Positions 19,012 through 28,005 of a stretch of DNA of 64,000 nucleotides are shown here, one piece after another. The notes under the pieces were generated by a model that was not told the origin of the DNA, searched no databases, and saw only the letters and a program-made list of their open reading frames with translations. The translations under genes and the position numbers were made by a program. This DNA is from Algibacter miyuki. GTDB lineage: Bacteria; Bacteroidota; Bacteroidia; Flavobacteriales; Flavobacteriaceae. Every line of letters begins with the position of its first letter. Position 1 is the first letter of the stretch. The DNA lies in the NCBI RefSeq assembly GCF_030409805.1, contig NZ_JAUFQP010000004.1, positions 1 to 64,000 on the forward strand. The letters are read 5' to 3'.

Positions 19012-19095
19012 AAATAGGATAAAAAAGTCCTATTTCAGATGGTCAAAGTTAATACTAAAGCTAGCTATAAAATATGACAAATGTCAGTTTTATCC
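19012..19095 (-). promoter_or_regulatory. Regulatory region of nirK operon
   Basis: Three elements lie 37-120 bp before nirK. AAATAGGA/TCCTATTT is an 8-bp inverted repeat with 8-nt spacer (19012-19019, 19028-19035). TGACA-AA-TGTCA is a dyad at 19075-19086. TTTATCC is a half-site at 19089-19095. The last matches the RIC palindrome; the dyad resembles one before the YceI-porin operon. Confidence 0.5.
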
Positions 19096-19132
19096 TAAAA
19101 GAGAAATTTATTCTAAAAAAAAGAATCCTGGT

Positions 19133-19663
19133 TTAAAAATGGAATCTGACAAAAGGAGCCCAAGCTTGAGAATATATGCTTTTTTCGTCATCATACAATA
19201 CGTCGTAACGTACTCCAAATGTAATATTGCCATTGCGGTATCCTGCACCGAAATATAAAGCAGGTATCCAATAATTGGTGTCTTCGATGTTTAAATTAAC
19301 ATTATAGCGTCTGTTAACATTTAACTGCTCAAACTCGGCGGAAAGCTGAATTTCGTTTATAGGGTTAACAAATCCAATAATACTTCCACCTAAAATAGTA
19401 GATTTATAAACGTTTTTCTGACTATTATATGTACCATTTAAACCGACACCTAAAGAGAATGTATTGTTAAATTGGTACATGGCATTGGGGGCTAGAGTAG
19501 CCGTGAAATATTCGTTTCCAAAATTTAAGCCTATACTACCACCGTATTTAACATGTTCCCAAAAGTCACCTCTGAATTGTTGCGCGTGTAATTTGTTTAG
19601 GTTAGAAAACAAAATGATAGAAAAAACAATAAGGGCCTTATTAATTGTCGGAAATAGTTTCAT
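19133..19663 (-). CDS. Small outer-membrane beta-barrel protein
   Basis: Exported protein of 176 residues. The start at 19663 (MKLFPTINKALIVFSIILF) gives a signal peptide ending LHAQ; ten further upstream in-frame residues are not needed. The mature part is made of alternating aromatic strands (GGSIGLNFGNEYFTATLAPNA, LYFGAGYRNGNITFGVRYDV) and ends in Phe, typical of an 8-strand barrel. It is divergent from sucA. Homologues next to sucA are sometimes named alpha-ketoglutarate decarboxylase, which I consider a transferred error: there is no thiamine-diphosphate motif. Function unknown. Confidence 0.78.
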   Translation of the reverse strand: MKLFPTINKALIVFSIILFSNLNKLHAQQFRGDFWEHVKYGGSIGLNFGNEYFTATLAPNAMYQFNNTFSLGVGLNGTYNSQKNVYKSTILGGSIIGFVNPINEIQLSAEFEQLNVNRRYNVNLNIEDTNYWIPALYFGAGYRNGNITFGVRYDVLYDDEKSIYSQAWAPFVRFHF

Positions 19664-19772
19664 AAGATTCAGAAAATGGTAAGAATTTAACACAAAGTAC
19701 TGTTGTATTAGTTAAATCACGATTATTTGCTATAAATATAGTTAAAGAAACCTCTAATTTTACTAAAAGTTG

Positions 19773-19780
19773 TATTTTTG
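19773..19780 (+). promoter_or_regulatory. -7 box of sucA promoter
   Basis: TATTTTTG matches TAnnTTTG, 40 bp before the sucA ATG, leaving a short leader. Confidence 0.5.
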
Positions 19781-19820
19781 AGAAATATTTTGACTAACCT
19801 ACAAGGGATTAAAAATAGCA

Positions 19821-22559
19821 ATGGATAAATTTTCATTTTTAAATGCAGCACATACAGCATATTTTGCCGATTTATACGAGCAATATTTGCAAAGTCCAGA
19901 TTCGGTAGAGCCGAGTTGGAGAGCCTTTTTTCAAGGGTATGATTTTGGTAGTGAAAACGCCGAATTTAACGAAGAAATTGTAGAGAGTGCTTCTACAAAA
20001 ATACCAGAACACGTACAGAAAGAATTTCAAGTTGTAAGACTTATTGATGGTTATAGAATGCGCGGGCATTTGTTTACTAAAACAAATCCTGTACGCGATC
20101 GCCGTTCGTATTCACCAACTTTAGAACTCGAAAATTTCGGTCTTACCGCAAACGATTTAGATACCGTTTTTAATGCGGGAGAAATTTTAGGCATAGGTGT
20201 AAAAACACTACGTGAAATTGTTGTTCACCTAGAAAAAATATATTGTAGTTCTATTGGTATAGAATACATGTATTTGCGTAACCCAGAAGTTATCGCATGG
20301 TGGCAAGAGCAGCTTAATGCTAATGACAATCAGCCTAATTTTTCTGCGGAAACCAAAAAATATATTCTTTCAAAATTAAATCAAGCAGTTACTTTCGAGA
20401 ACTTTTTGCAAACAAAATATGTTGGGCAAAAACGTTTTTCATTAGAAGGTGGCGAGTCGCTTATACCAGCCATTAGTAATGTGCTTTTTTATGCTGTTGA
20501 AAAATACGGTGTTAAAGAATGTGTATTAGGTATGGCACATCGTGGTCGTTTAAGTACACTTATAAATATTTTTAGAAAACCTGTTAACGAACTGTTTAGC
20601 GAGTTTGATGGAAAAGATTTTGAAGATGTTGATATTGATGGTGATGTAAAATACCACTTAGGATTAACACTTGATAAAACGTACCAAAACGGTAAAAATA
20701 TTAAGATGAATTTGGTTCCGAATCCATCGCATCTTGAAACCGTAGCGCCTGTTGCCGAAGGGATTACACGGGCTAAAATTGACAGTGATTATGATGGAGA
20801 CGACTCTAAAATACTACCTATTATTGTGCATGGTGATGCCGCTATTGCAGGTCAGGGTATTGTTTATGAGGTAGCCCAAATGAGTAAGCTTGCTGGTTAC
20901 AAAACTGGAGGAACCGTACATATTGTTGTAAACAACCAAATTGGTTTTACAACCAATTATTTAGATGCACGATCTAGCACCTACTGTACTGATGTGGCTA
21001 AAGTAACCTTATCTCCCGTGTTACACGTTAACGCAGACGATGCTGAAGCTGTTGTTCACGCTGTAGAAATGGCATTAGAATACAGAATGCGATACAAAAA
21101 GGATGTCTATATCGATTTATTAGGCTATAGAAAATATGGTCATAATGAAGGTGATGAGCCAAGATTTACACAGCCTAAATTATATAAGGAAATTGCGAAA
21201 CATGCCAATCCGTTTAAAATTTATGCAGATAAATTAATTGCTGAAAAAACAGTAGATCAGGCATATGTTGATGGCATTATTTCAGATTTTAAAGATACCT
21301 TAGAAAAAGAATATACAAAATCGAAAGAAGCAAAATCTTCGAAAGTACGTGAGTTTATGTCCGAACGTTGGACCGGTTTTGAACGCCAAGGTGTACAGTC
21401 TATGCTTATCTCTGAAGATACAAGTTATCCGAAGGAAAACTTAGAAGCGATTTCTAAAGTGGTTTCTACAGTGCCTAAAGGAGTGAAGTTTTTGCGCAAA
21501 GCGGAACGTATTCTTGCTGGTCGTGAAAAAATGGTTTTTGAAACCGATACTTTAGACTGGGGAATGGCTGAAACTTTAGCATACGGAAGTTTACTTGAAG
21601 AAGGATTTAATGTTCGTATCTCTGGACAAGACGTAGAGCGTGGAACTTTTAGCCACCGTCATGCTATTTTACGGGATGAAATTTCAGAAGAACGTATTAA
21701 TTTGTTAAATACAAATCCGGAAAATAAAGGTAAAATGGATATTTATAATTCATTTTTATCAGAATATGGCGTACTTGGTTTCGATTATGGTTACGCCATG
21801 GCAAACCCTAATACACTAACCATTTGGGAAGCTCAATTTGGAGATTTCAGTAATGGAGCTCAAATTATATTCGATCAATATTTGTCGGCTGCCGAAGATA
21901 AGTGGAAAGCGCAAAATGGTATCGTTGTTTTGTTACCACACGGTTATGAAGGGCAGGGCTCTGAGCATTCTTCTGCTAGAATAGAGCGTTACTTACAATT
22001 ATGTGGTGATGATAATATGATTGTTGCCGATTGTACAACACCTGGAAACATGTTCCATTTGTTACGTCGCCAAATGAAACGTAATTATAGAAAACCATTA
22101 ATTGTTTTCACTCCTAAAAGTTTATTACGTCATCCAAAAGCCGTGTCAAGCATAAAAGATTTGTCTACTGGGCAGTTCGAAGAAGTAATTGATGATACCA
22201 TAAACCCAACGAATGTTAAGAAATTAGTGTTCTGTACAGGGAAATTCTATTACGATTTATTAGCTGAAAGAGAAGAACTTGGAAATGAGAGCGTGGCCTT
22301 AGTAAGGTTAGAGCAGTTATTCCCACTTCATCTAGAAAAAATACAAGCTGTTATTGATAGATATCCAAACGTAGAAAATTATGTTTGGGCACAAGAAGAA
22401 CCAAAAAACATGGGGGCTTGGAGTCATATGGCACAACGTATGGATTTAGTGAAGTTAGAAGTTTCATCACGTCCATATAGTTCTGTTCCTGCACCAGGTT
22501 CTAGTACTAGAGATAAAAGAAGACAACGTCGTGTTATCGATGAAGTTTTTGGGAATTAA
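19821..22559 (+). CDS. sucA: 2-oxoglutarate dehydrogenase E1 component
   Basis: Thiamine-diphosphate-dependent decarboxylase of the TCA cycle, 912 residues, working with the E2 encoded next. The N-terminus has the E1o signature (FLNAAHTAYFADLYEQYLQSP) and RLIDGYRMRGHLFTK. The family hallmarks MAHRGRL, NPSHLE, HGDAAIAGQG and NNQIGFTTN line the active site. The C-terminal transketolase-like half carries GQDVERGTFSHRHA and LLPHGYEGQGSEHSSARIERYLQL. Length is normal for the family. A 40-nt gap to sucB indicates an operon; E3 is not in the window. Confidence 0.98.
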   Translation: MDKFSFLNAAHTAYFADLYEQYLQSPDSVEPSWRAFFQGYDFGSENAEFNEEIVESASTKIPEHVQKEFQVVRLIDGYRMRGHLFTKTNPVRDRRSYSPTLELENFGLTANDLDTVFNAGEILGIGVKTLREIVVHLEKIYCSSIGIEYMYLRNPEVIAWWQEQLNANDNQPNFSAETKKYILSKLNQAVTFENFLQTKYVGQKRFSLEGGESLIPAISNVLFYAVEKYGVKECVLGMAHRGRLSTLINIFRKPVNELFSEFDGKDFEDVDIDGDVKYHLGLTLDKTYQNGKNIKMNLVPNPSHLETVAPVAEGITRAKIDSDYDGDDSKILPIIVHGDAAIAGQGIVYEVAQMSKLAGYKTGGTVHIVVNNQIGFTTNYLDARSSTYCTDVAKVTLSPVLHVNADDAEAVVHAVEMALEYRMRYKKDVYIDLLGYRKYGHNEGDEPRFTQPKLYKEIAKHANPFKIYADKLIAEKTVDQAYVDGIISDFKDTLEKEYTKSKEAKSSKVREFMSERWTGFERQGVQSMLISEDTSYPKENLEAISKVVSTVPKGVKFLRKAERILAGREKMVFETDTLDWGMAETLAYGSLLEEGFNVRISGQDVERGTFSHRHAILRDEISEERINLLNTNPENKGKMDIYNSFLSEYGVLGFDYGYAMANPNTLTIWEAQFGDFSNGAQIIFDQYLSAAEDKWKAQNGIVVLLPHGYEGQGSEHSSARIERYLQLCGDDNMIVADCTTPGNMFHLLRRQMKRNYRKPLIVFTPKSLLRHPKAVSSIKDLSTGQFEEVIDDTINPTNVKKLVFCTGKFYYDLLAEREELGNESVALVRLEQLFPLHLEKIQAVIDRYPNVENYVWAQEEPKNMGAWSHMAQRMDLVKLEVSSRPYSSVPAPGSSTRDKRRQRRVIDEVFGN

Positions 22560-22599
22560 AGAAAAAAATAAAATTCATATACCATTAAAATTATAAAAA

Positions 22600-23805
22600 A
22601 TGATTTTAGAAATGAAAGTGCCTTCACCAGGCGAGTCTATTACAGAAGTAGAAATTGCTACTTGGTTAGTTGAAGATGGCGATTACGTTGAAAAAGACCA
22701 AGCCATTGCTGAAGTAGATAGTGATAAAGCAACTTTAGAATTACCTGCAGAAGCAAGTGGAATAATCACGCTTAAAGCGGAAGAAGGCGATGCTGTCGAA
22801 GTTGGAGCGGTTGTTTGTTTAATTGATACAAGCGCAGAAAAACCAGCTGGTGGTGAAGCACCAAAAGCGGAAGTTAAAGCAGAAGCTCCAAAGGCTGAAG
22901 CACCAAAAGCAACTGAAGCAAAAACATACGCTACAGGTACAGCAAGTCCGGCAGCTAAAAAAGTTTTAGCTGAAAAAGGAATTGATGCTACATCGGTTTC
23001 AGGAACAGGAAAAGCAGGACGTATTACTAAAGAAGATGCCGTAAATGCAGTGCCTTCAATGGGAACGCCAACTGGCGGTAACCGTGGTACGTCTAGAAGT
23101 AAAATGTCTATGTTACGTAGAAAAGTAGCCGAACGTTTAGTTGAGGTGAAAAATACAACGGCTATGTTAACCACGTTTAACGAGGTTGATATGTCTCCTA
23201 TATTTGCCTTACGTTCAGAATATAAAGAAACCTTCAAAGCCAAACATGGCGTTGGTTTAGGGTTTATGAGTTTCTTTACTTTAGCTGTGGTTAGAGCATT
23301 AGAAATGTACCCTGCAGTAAATTCAATGATGGATGGCAAAGAAATGTTATCATATGATTTCTGCGATATTAGTATCGCCGTTTCAGGCCCAAAAGGATTA
23401 ATGGTTCCTGTAATTCGTAATGCTGAAAACTTATCGTTTAGAGGTGTAGAATCGGAAGTGAAACGTTTAGCGCTTCGTGCTAGAGATGGTCAAATTACTG
23501 TTGATGAGATGACGGGTGGAACATTTACAATTACTAATGGTGGTGTATTCGGATCTATGTTATCTACTCCAATTATTAACCCACCACAAAGTGGAATTTT
23601 AGGAATGCACAACATTGTAGAGCGCCCAGTGGCAATCGATGGTCAAGTTGTAATTCGTCCAATAATGTATGTGGCATTATCTTACGATCATAGAATTATT
23701 GATGGTAAAGAGAGTGTAGGGTTCTTAGTCGCTGTAAAAGAAGCTCTAGAAAATCCAACAGAATTATTAATGAACAATGATGTTAAAAAGGCTTTAGAGC
23801 TTTAG
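22600..23805 (+). CDS. sucB: 2-oxoglutarate dehydrogenase E2 (dihydrolipoyl succinyltransferase)
   Basis: Core of the 2-oxoglutarate dehydrogenase complex, transferring succinyl to CoA; 401 residues. The lipoyl domain is at residues 1-75 with the lipoylated lysine K43 ([11 protein letters not shown]). A flexible Ala/Pro/Lys/Glu linker follows (about 83-110), then the peripheral-subunit-binding domain (about 117-150, [14 protein letters not shown]). The catalytic domain ends with SYDHRIIDG (H364, D368). It is the last gene before a strong terminator. Confidence 0.97.
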   Translation: MILEMKVPSPGESITEVEIATWLVEDGDYVEKDQAIAEVDSDKATLELPAEASGIITLKAEEGDAVEVGAVVCLIDTSAEKPAGGEAPKAEVKAEAPKAEAPKATEAKTYATGTASPAAKKVLAEKGIDATSVSGTGKAGRITKEDAVNAVPSMGTPTGGNRGTSRSKMSMLRRKVAERLVEVKNTTAMLTTFNEVDMSPIFALRSEYKETFKAKHGVGLGFMSFFTLAVVRALEMYPAVNSMMDGKEMLSYDFCDISIAVSGPKGLMVPVIRNAENLSFRGVESEVKRLALRARDGQITVDEMTGGTFTITNGGVFGSMLSTPIINPPQSGILGMHNIVERPVAIDGQVVIRPIMYVALSYDHRIIDGKESVGFLVAVKEALENPTELLMNNDVKKALEL

Positions 23806-23826
23806 TAACGATAAGTTTTATAATAT

Positions 23827-23867
23827 AAAAGGGTCTTTCTTCAATTGAAGAAAGACCCTTTTTTTAG
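23827..23867 (+). terminator. sucAB terminator
   Basis: Stem 23827-23842 with 23847-23862 (core GGGTCTTTCTTC), AATT loop and a T run. Confidence 0.92.
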
Positions 23868-23889
23868 GAGGTTAATTTTTTTTTACTTT

Positions 23890-24006
23890 TTAAAATAACA
23901 TGTAGAGGTTCAGTGAGATGACGAGAGCAGCTAAAATAAAAAGTACGATTAAAACGAGCTTGTTAATTTTGGTTTCATCTTGATGCATGGTTTTGGTTTT
24001 AAACAT
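23890..24006 (-). CDS. 38-residue single-pass membrane peptide
   Basis: Small ORF below usual gene-calling limits. It begins MFKTKTMHQDETKINKLV, then a strongly hydrophobic helix (residues 18-38, LIVLFILAALVISLNLYMLF-like). An internal ATG at 23988 would give 32 residues. The layout, a short charged cytoplasmic head and one membrane helix ending at the stop, is typical of small membrane proteins. A promoter-like repeat with an inverted-repeat operator lies 80-145 bp upstream (24086-24150), next to a response-regulator gene, supporting real expression. No homologue is recognised. Function unknown; possibly a target of the adjacent regulator. Confidence 0.5.
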   Translation of the reverse strand: MFKTKTMHQDETKINKLVLIVLFILAALVISLNLYMLF

Positions 24007-24085
24007 GTATTCTTGGTTTTGTAATAAAAAAGAGATATTTTGAACGTATCCAGTTTTTATTGAGGTTTTACTTATGGGTGTTGTA

Positions 24086-24150
24086 TAATAGCACTGTAAA
24101 GGTATGTTGTATTAAGCTTAAAAAAAATACGCTTTTCTACGTATTTTTAT
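24086..24150 (-). repeat. Promoter-like 65-bp repeat, copy 1
   Basis: Aligns without gaps to 24246-24310, exactly 160 bp away (about 54 of 65 bases identical by my count). It contains AAAAATACG and CGTATTTTT as a 9-bp inverted repeat with 8-nt spacer. On the minus strand this is followed by TACCTTTA, a -7-like box. It sits upstream of the 38-residue ORF. Confidence 0.7.
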
Positions 24151-24187
24151 CCCCAAGAAGGTTTGTTGAAGTGAATTTTGGAAATAC

Positions 24188-24222
24188 AAAAAGCTCTAAA
24201 TCATTACAATTTAGAGCTTTTT
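24188..24222 (-). terminator. Hairpin terminator between the repeats
   Basis: Stem 24188-24201 with 24209-24222 (core AAGCTCTAAAT), 7-nt loop, with T-rich sequence on both sides, so it may act in either direction. On the minus strand it would end a transcript of about 70 nt starting from repeat copy 2. Confidence 0.7.
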
Positions 24223-24245
24223 TTTAATTCTCCCTAAGAACTAAT

Positions 24246-24310
24246 TAATAGCACTGTAAAGATATATGTTATTGAGGGAATAAAAAATACGCACTTCTAC
24301 GTATTTTTAT
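24246..24310 (-). repeat. Promoter-like 65-bp repeat, copy 2
   Basis: Second copy of the element at 24086-24150, with the same 9-bp inverted repeat (about 24284-24309) and TATCTTTA as -7-like box on the minus strand. It overlaps the stop codon of the response-regulator gene. No ORF lies between it and the next terminator, so its product would be a short RNA. Confidence 0.65.
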
Positions 24311-24936
24311 AAAAATGCTTTATTTATATTGGCCCAAATGGCTAAAGAAGTTGGTTTTTTATCTAAATTTAGTTTAGCAACCATATTACTACGGTGTTTA
24401 TCTACCGTGCGTATTGAAATAGAAAACTCGTTTGCAATATCTTGGCTTGTTTTGTTTTCAGAAATAAGGCGCACTATTTTTAATTCAGATTTTGTAAGAA
24501 GTTCTAAGTTTTTAGGCTTAACAATAGTGTTATGCTTCAGGTTTGGCGCTATTTCTTTACTGAAATAAGGCTTTCCTGTTAAAACTTGTTTGATGCAGGT
24601 TTCAATTTCTTCAACAGCAAACTCTTTTAGAATGTACCCGAAAACGCCAGCATCAATGGCTTGATCGTAAACTTCTTCTTCTTTATCAAAAGTGATAAGT
24701 ATAACTTTTGTTGGTAATTTATGCTTTTTACACGCTTGCGCAATTTCCAAACCTGTTTTATGCGGCATTCTAATATCAAGCACTGCAATTTCGGGCTCTA
24801 ATTTCACTATTAAATTATAAGCGGTATTGCCGTCCTGAGCGCTTCCGATAATATTAAATCCTTTGGAGGTTAAAAAGTCGGTAAGCCCACGCAACATGAG
24901 TGGATGATCATCGGCTATGACGATGGTTGTATTCAT
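24307..24936 (-). CDS. NarL/FixJ-type response regulator
   Basis: Two-component regulator of 209 residues. The receiver domain is at residues 1-120 with acidic pocket D9-D10, phospho-acceptor D54 (AVLDIRMPHKTG), a Thr switch and K106-type lysine (LITFDKEEEV). The LuxR helix-turn-helix is near 145-205 (LTKSELKIVRLISENKTSQDIANEFSISIRTVDKHRSNM). No histidine kinase is adjacent; it is the last gene of a run with the retropepsin-like and CHAT genes, 50 nt after the former. The repeated inverted repeats just beyond its stop are good candidates for its own binding sites. Confidence 0.92.
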   Translation of the reverse strand: MNTTIVIADDHPLMLRGLTDFLTSKGFNIIGSAQDGNTAYNLIVKLEPEIAVLDIRMPHKTGLEIAQACKKHKLPTKVILITFDKEEEVYDQAIDAGVFGYILKEFAVEEIETCIKQVLTGKPYFSKEIAPNLKHNTIVKPKNLELLTKSELKIVRLISENKTSQDIANEFSISIRTVDKHRSNMVAKLNLDKKPTSLAIWANINKAFL

Positions 24937-24986
24937 TAATGTGTTAGTAAGGGAGTGATAATTGCTATTTTGACTAAAGTAAACGA

Positions 24987-25430
24987 TTATAACTTCAAAT
25001 ACAAGTATTTTTTTTCATAATCAATAATGCCTTTTGCCTTTTTTAAAATATCAGCGCCAATAATACCGTCGACAGGTTTTGAATTATGATTAATTAGCGC
25101 TGTGTTTACATGCGATAAATTGAACAAAACCAGCACCACCTTGTTGTTACTCCATTTGCCAATTTTAACTTTGTTTTTTTTAGACATTTTGGTGTCCATA
25201 TCAATAGCTCCCGCGCCAGCGGCTTTTATTAAAGAATCTTCAGCTTTAAGCTTAAAAGTTTCAACAGCTTCAAAACCAACGCAAGAACTTGACGCTCCCG
25301 TGTCTAAAATAAAAAGGCCTTTTTTTCCATTGATAGACGCTTTAATTTCGAAATGATTCGTCTTGGTTAAATGCAGTTTTACTTTGGTATAACCTTTATT
25401 TAGAAGGAACTCTTGAAGGCTTTTGCTCAT
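24987..25430 (-). CDS. Retropepsin-like aspartic protease
   Basis: Clan-AA aspartic peptidase domain protein of 147 residues. The start at 25430 (MSKSLQEFLLNKGYTKVKL) is chosen over an earlier in-frame ATG that lies deeper inside the CHAT gene. The catalytic motif is FILDTGASSSCVG with D43, followed by the flap/hydrophobic-hydrophobic-Gly segment near GIIGADILKKAKGIIDY (the usual second motif). As in retropepsins a homodimer would be needed for activity. No signal peptide is seen. Its start overlaps the CHAT gene's end by 35 nt, so translation is probably coupled. Confidence 0.85.
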   Translation of the reverse strand: MSKSLQEFLLNKGYTKVKLHLTKTNHFEIKASINGKKGLFILDTGASSSCVGFEAVETFKLKAEDSLIKAAGAGAIDMDTKMSKKNKVKIGKWSNNKVVLVLFNLSHVNTALINHNSKPVDGIIGADILKKAKGIIDYEKKYLYLKL

Positions 25431-27975
25431 GGGTTTTTCGTTTGAGGCATAAAAATAGTATAAACACTGCAATTAATAGTGAGATTACAACATAAATGTA
25501 GTGGTTGTCTGGTTGTGGCTCTGAAAGTTGGCCATAGTAGACAAAGGCGCTCCAGTAATAAGGTGATTTTTTCAAATTACTGATTTCTTGGTTTTCGAGG
25601 TAGTTTATTTTCGATTGCCAATTGGCTGTAAAAACTGACTGTTCCTGATTGTAATTTTGGTAAAAATCAGTCATAATCTGTGATGTTGATAAATCGTTTA
25701 TTTGCCAAAGTGAAAATAAAACGTTTTGAGCGCCGGCATATTGAAAACCACGGGCAATACTCATAGCGCCCTCACCTTTATAAAGCTTCCCTATGCCTGT
25801 TTCGCATGCACTCAACACAACGAGGTTGCTATTTAAATCTAAGCTGTATAATTCATTTAAAAACAAGGTATCGTCATAAAATGAAAGGTTTGATGGTTTT
25901 ATAAAATCGCCACTACTCGCGTGTGTAGATAAATGAATAGTACCATAGTTTGGTGCGTTTTTAATGAAATTTGCTTTAGTTGCTTCCGCATTCATAAAAA
26001 GTTTTGAAGGCATTTCTTTTTTAATAGCTTGTGCTTCGGTTATAGAATACGAGAGTGTTTGGTTTGTGTTTTCAAAAACAGGAAAAAAGCCTAAAACATC
26101 TTGATTTTTATGATTTTTAGAAGGGTTTAAATACAGTGTAATACTGCTGTTGTACGTTATTGTTTGTGACTTAATTACAAAAGGCATTTTTGCAAACGCT
26201 GCAGTTTTCGTGGGGTTATTAAGTAAAGCTTCAAAAGGAACAAAGTTTAGAAAGCCATCAGGTATTATAATTACGTTTTTATGGTTTGAAAGCGCCTTAA
26301 AATTTAAAGTTTCATAGAGGTTGAACGCCTGATTTGTATAATTCTGAATATCGTTGTTTATGTTTGAAGGCTCGTTAAAAAGTGTGATGAAGTTAGAAAT
26401 ATCAGACTTAACATCGGTATGTAATGGCAATCGATGTAGCTGAATGGTTTCACTTGAAATAATAAATTGATAAATACTGTTTTTACCATAAAAATACTCC
26501 GATAAAATGGCTTGATCTTTTCGTAATTGAGATTTAAGCACATCGATAGAAAATACATCATTTTCTTCTGGATGAATTTCAGAAATTAGAGATTTCATCT
26601 GTTTTAACGCCATACTTGTCACGCTAAGTTTTGTGCTTAAGTCGCTTATGGCTTCTGTACTTAAGTCCCTCTGAACTAATTGGCTTGTTAATTGTTCTTG
26701 CTGTTTCAATAGTTTGAATTCTTTCTGAAGCAAACTATCGTTGGGGAATTGTTGTAATTGTCGTTTTTTTAAAAACATATCTTTTAATACGGAAGCTTTG
26801 CTGTTTTCGGCATATTGCAACGCACGAACTAAAAGTGATTTATTTTGAGTTTCAGAAAAACGATCGAATAAAATATCAATACATTTCTCACTTCGTATGC
26901 GGTTATTGGTTTCGTTTAAAATTTTAGTTTCCTGGGATGTCCAATTAGTTTGTAATAATTTAGAAACATAAAAACTAAGGTCTAAACTTTGTAAAGCCAC
27001 GTCAGGATTTGTCTCAATTTCCGCATATAAATCGAAAATATCAATAAACTTGTTTTCAGCGTAAAGTATGTTTTTATCGGGCAAACTATTACTTTTTAAC
27101 TGTGGAAGAAGTACTTTTAATGCAGCGTTTAAATGTGTGTAAACAGCATTGGGTTGTTTTAAAAAATAATAAAGTTGTGCTTCTTCAAGATGAATTTGTG
27201 CCTTATTACGTTGAGTGATTTTGTTTTTTAACTGTTCTTTTTTATAAGAAGAAAAAGGAACTAATGCCTTATTGTAATCTTTATTTTTTAAATGAATGAG
27301 GTAAGTGTTTCTGGCTTCATTTAAGTTAGATGAAAGGTTTGTTTCGCCTAGAATCGAAACTTCAGGAATTTGATTTAAAGCAATTAAACTTTCCGATTTA
27401 ATTTGAAGTAAATGTGCTTTTTTATCTTCCGGAAGGTTTTTAATATTTAAGCCATTATCAACTGTTTTAATAACAGTTTTGTGTCTTCCTAAGGTGTAAT
27501 ATAGTTTTGCTAAATTTATGGAGCCACTAATTTGATGGGGTGTATTTTTATTTTTTTTAGCTAAATAAACGTAACGGTTTATGGTGTTTAAAGCATTGGT
27601 AAAATCGCCTGTTTTTGTATATAATGTGCCTAGTGGGTTTAAGGCGTTTTCGATAATATCAAAATCTGAAATTTCAGAAAGTTCATTATCTTGATACCGT
27701 TTTAAAGCATCTTCATAAGTTAAAATGGCTTCTTTTAACTGGCCTGCTTCAAATAAAAAGTAAGCTTTATGGGTTTGCAGAAAAACCAAGGCTAATTGTT
27801 CGTCTTGGGTTTTTACTTCAGCTTTAAAGTTGTTTTCTCGTTTTTTTAAATGTTGAAGGGCACCTTGGTTTGGATTAGCAATAAAGGTTTCCGTAGTGAT
27901 ATATATAGTTTCTTCTAGAGTTTGAGAAAATCCGAAGCCGTAAATAAAGAAAAGTAGAAAATAGATTTTGTTCAT
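25396..27975 (-). CDS. TPR-CHAT (caspase-like) membrane protein
   Basis: Exported or membrane-anchored caspase-HetF-associated (CHAT) protease homologue, 859 residues. It has a signal peptide (MNKIYFLLFFIYGFGFSQ), tetratricopeptide-like helices over residues 20-400, a CHAT domain (about 540-810), and a C-terminal membrane helix (about 826-844) followed by KRKTHEQKPSR. The caspase dyad is present: H685 (GTIHLSTHASSGD) and C724 (LVVLSACETGIGK). The layout puts the protease domain in the periplasm with a cytoplasmic tail. It lies 30 nt after the PKD/barrel gene and overlaps the retropepsin gene, so a proteolytic signalling unit is likely. Substrates are unknown. Confidence 0.9.
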   Translation of the reverse strand: MNKIYFLLFFIYGFGFSQTLEETIYITTETFIANPNQGALQHLKKRENNFKAEVKTQDEQLALVFLQTHKAYFLFEAGQLKEAILTYEDALKRYQDNELSEISDFDIIENALNPLGTLYTKTGDFTNALNTINRYVYLAKKNKNTPHQISGSINLAKLYYTLGRHKTVIKTVDNGLNIKNLPEDKKAHLLQIKSESLIALNQIPEVSILGETNLSSNLNEARNTYLIHLKNKDYNKALVPFSSYKKEQLKNKITQRNKAQIHLEEAQLYYFLKQPNAVYTHLNAALKVLLPQLKSNSLPDKNILYAENKFIDIFDLYAEIETNPDVALQSLDLSFYVSKLLQTNWTSQETKILNETNNRIRSEKCIDILFDRFSETQNKSLLVRALQYAENSKASVLKDMFLKKRQLQQFPNDSLLQKEFKLLKQQEQLTSQLVQRDLSTEAISDLSTKLSVTSMALKQMKSLISEIHPEENDVFSIDVLKSQLRKDQAILSEYFYGKNSIYQFIISSETIQLHRLPLHTDVKSDISNFITLFNEPSNINNDIQNYTNQAFNLYETLNFKALSNHKNVIIIPDGFLNFVPFEALLNNPTKTAAFAKMPFVIKSQTITYNSSITLYLNPSKNHKNQDVLGFFPVFENTNQTLSYSITEAQAIKKEMPSKLFMNAEATKANFIKNAPNYGTIHLSTHASSGDFIKPSNLSFYDDTLFLNELYSLDLNSNLVVLSACETGIGKLYKGEGAMSIARGFQYAGAQNVLFSLWQINDLSTSQIMTDFYQNYNQEQSVFTANWQSKINYLENQEISNLKKSPYYWSAFVYYGQLSEPQPDNHYIYVVISLLIAVFILFLCLKRKTHEQKPSRVPSK

Positions 27976-28005
27976 AATTTCGGCTAAGCAAAAAGTACTT
28001 CAGAT

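Noticed and set aside
19133..19663. Alpha-ketoglutarate decarboxylase
   Set aside because: The name is sometimes attached to such neighbours of sucA. The protein is a small barrel with a signal peptide and no thiamine-diphosphate motif.
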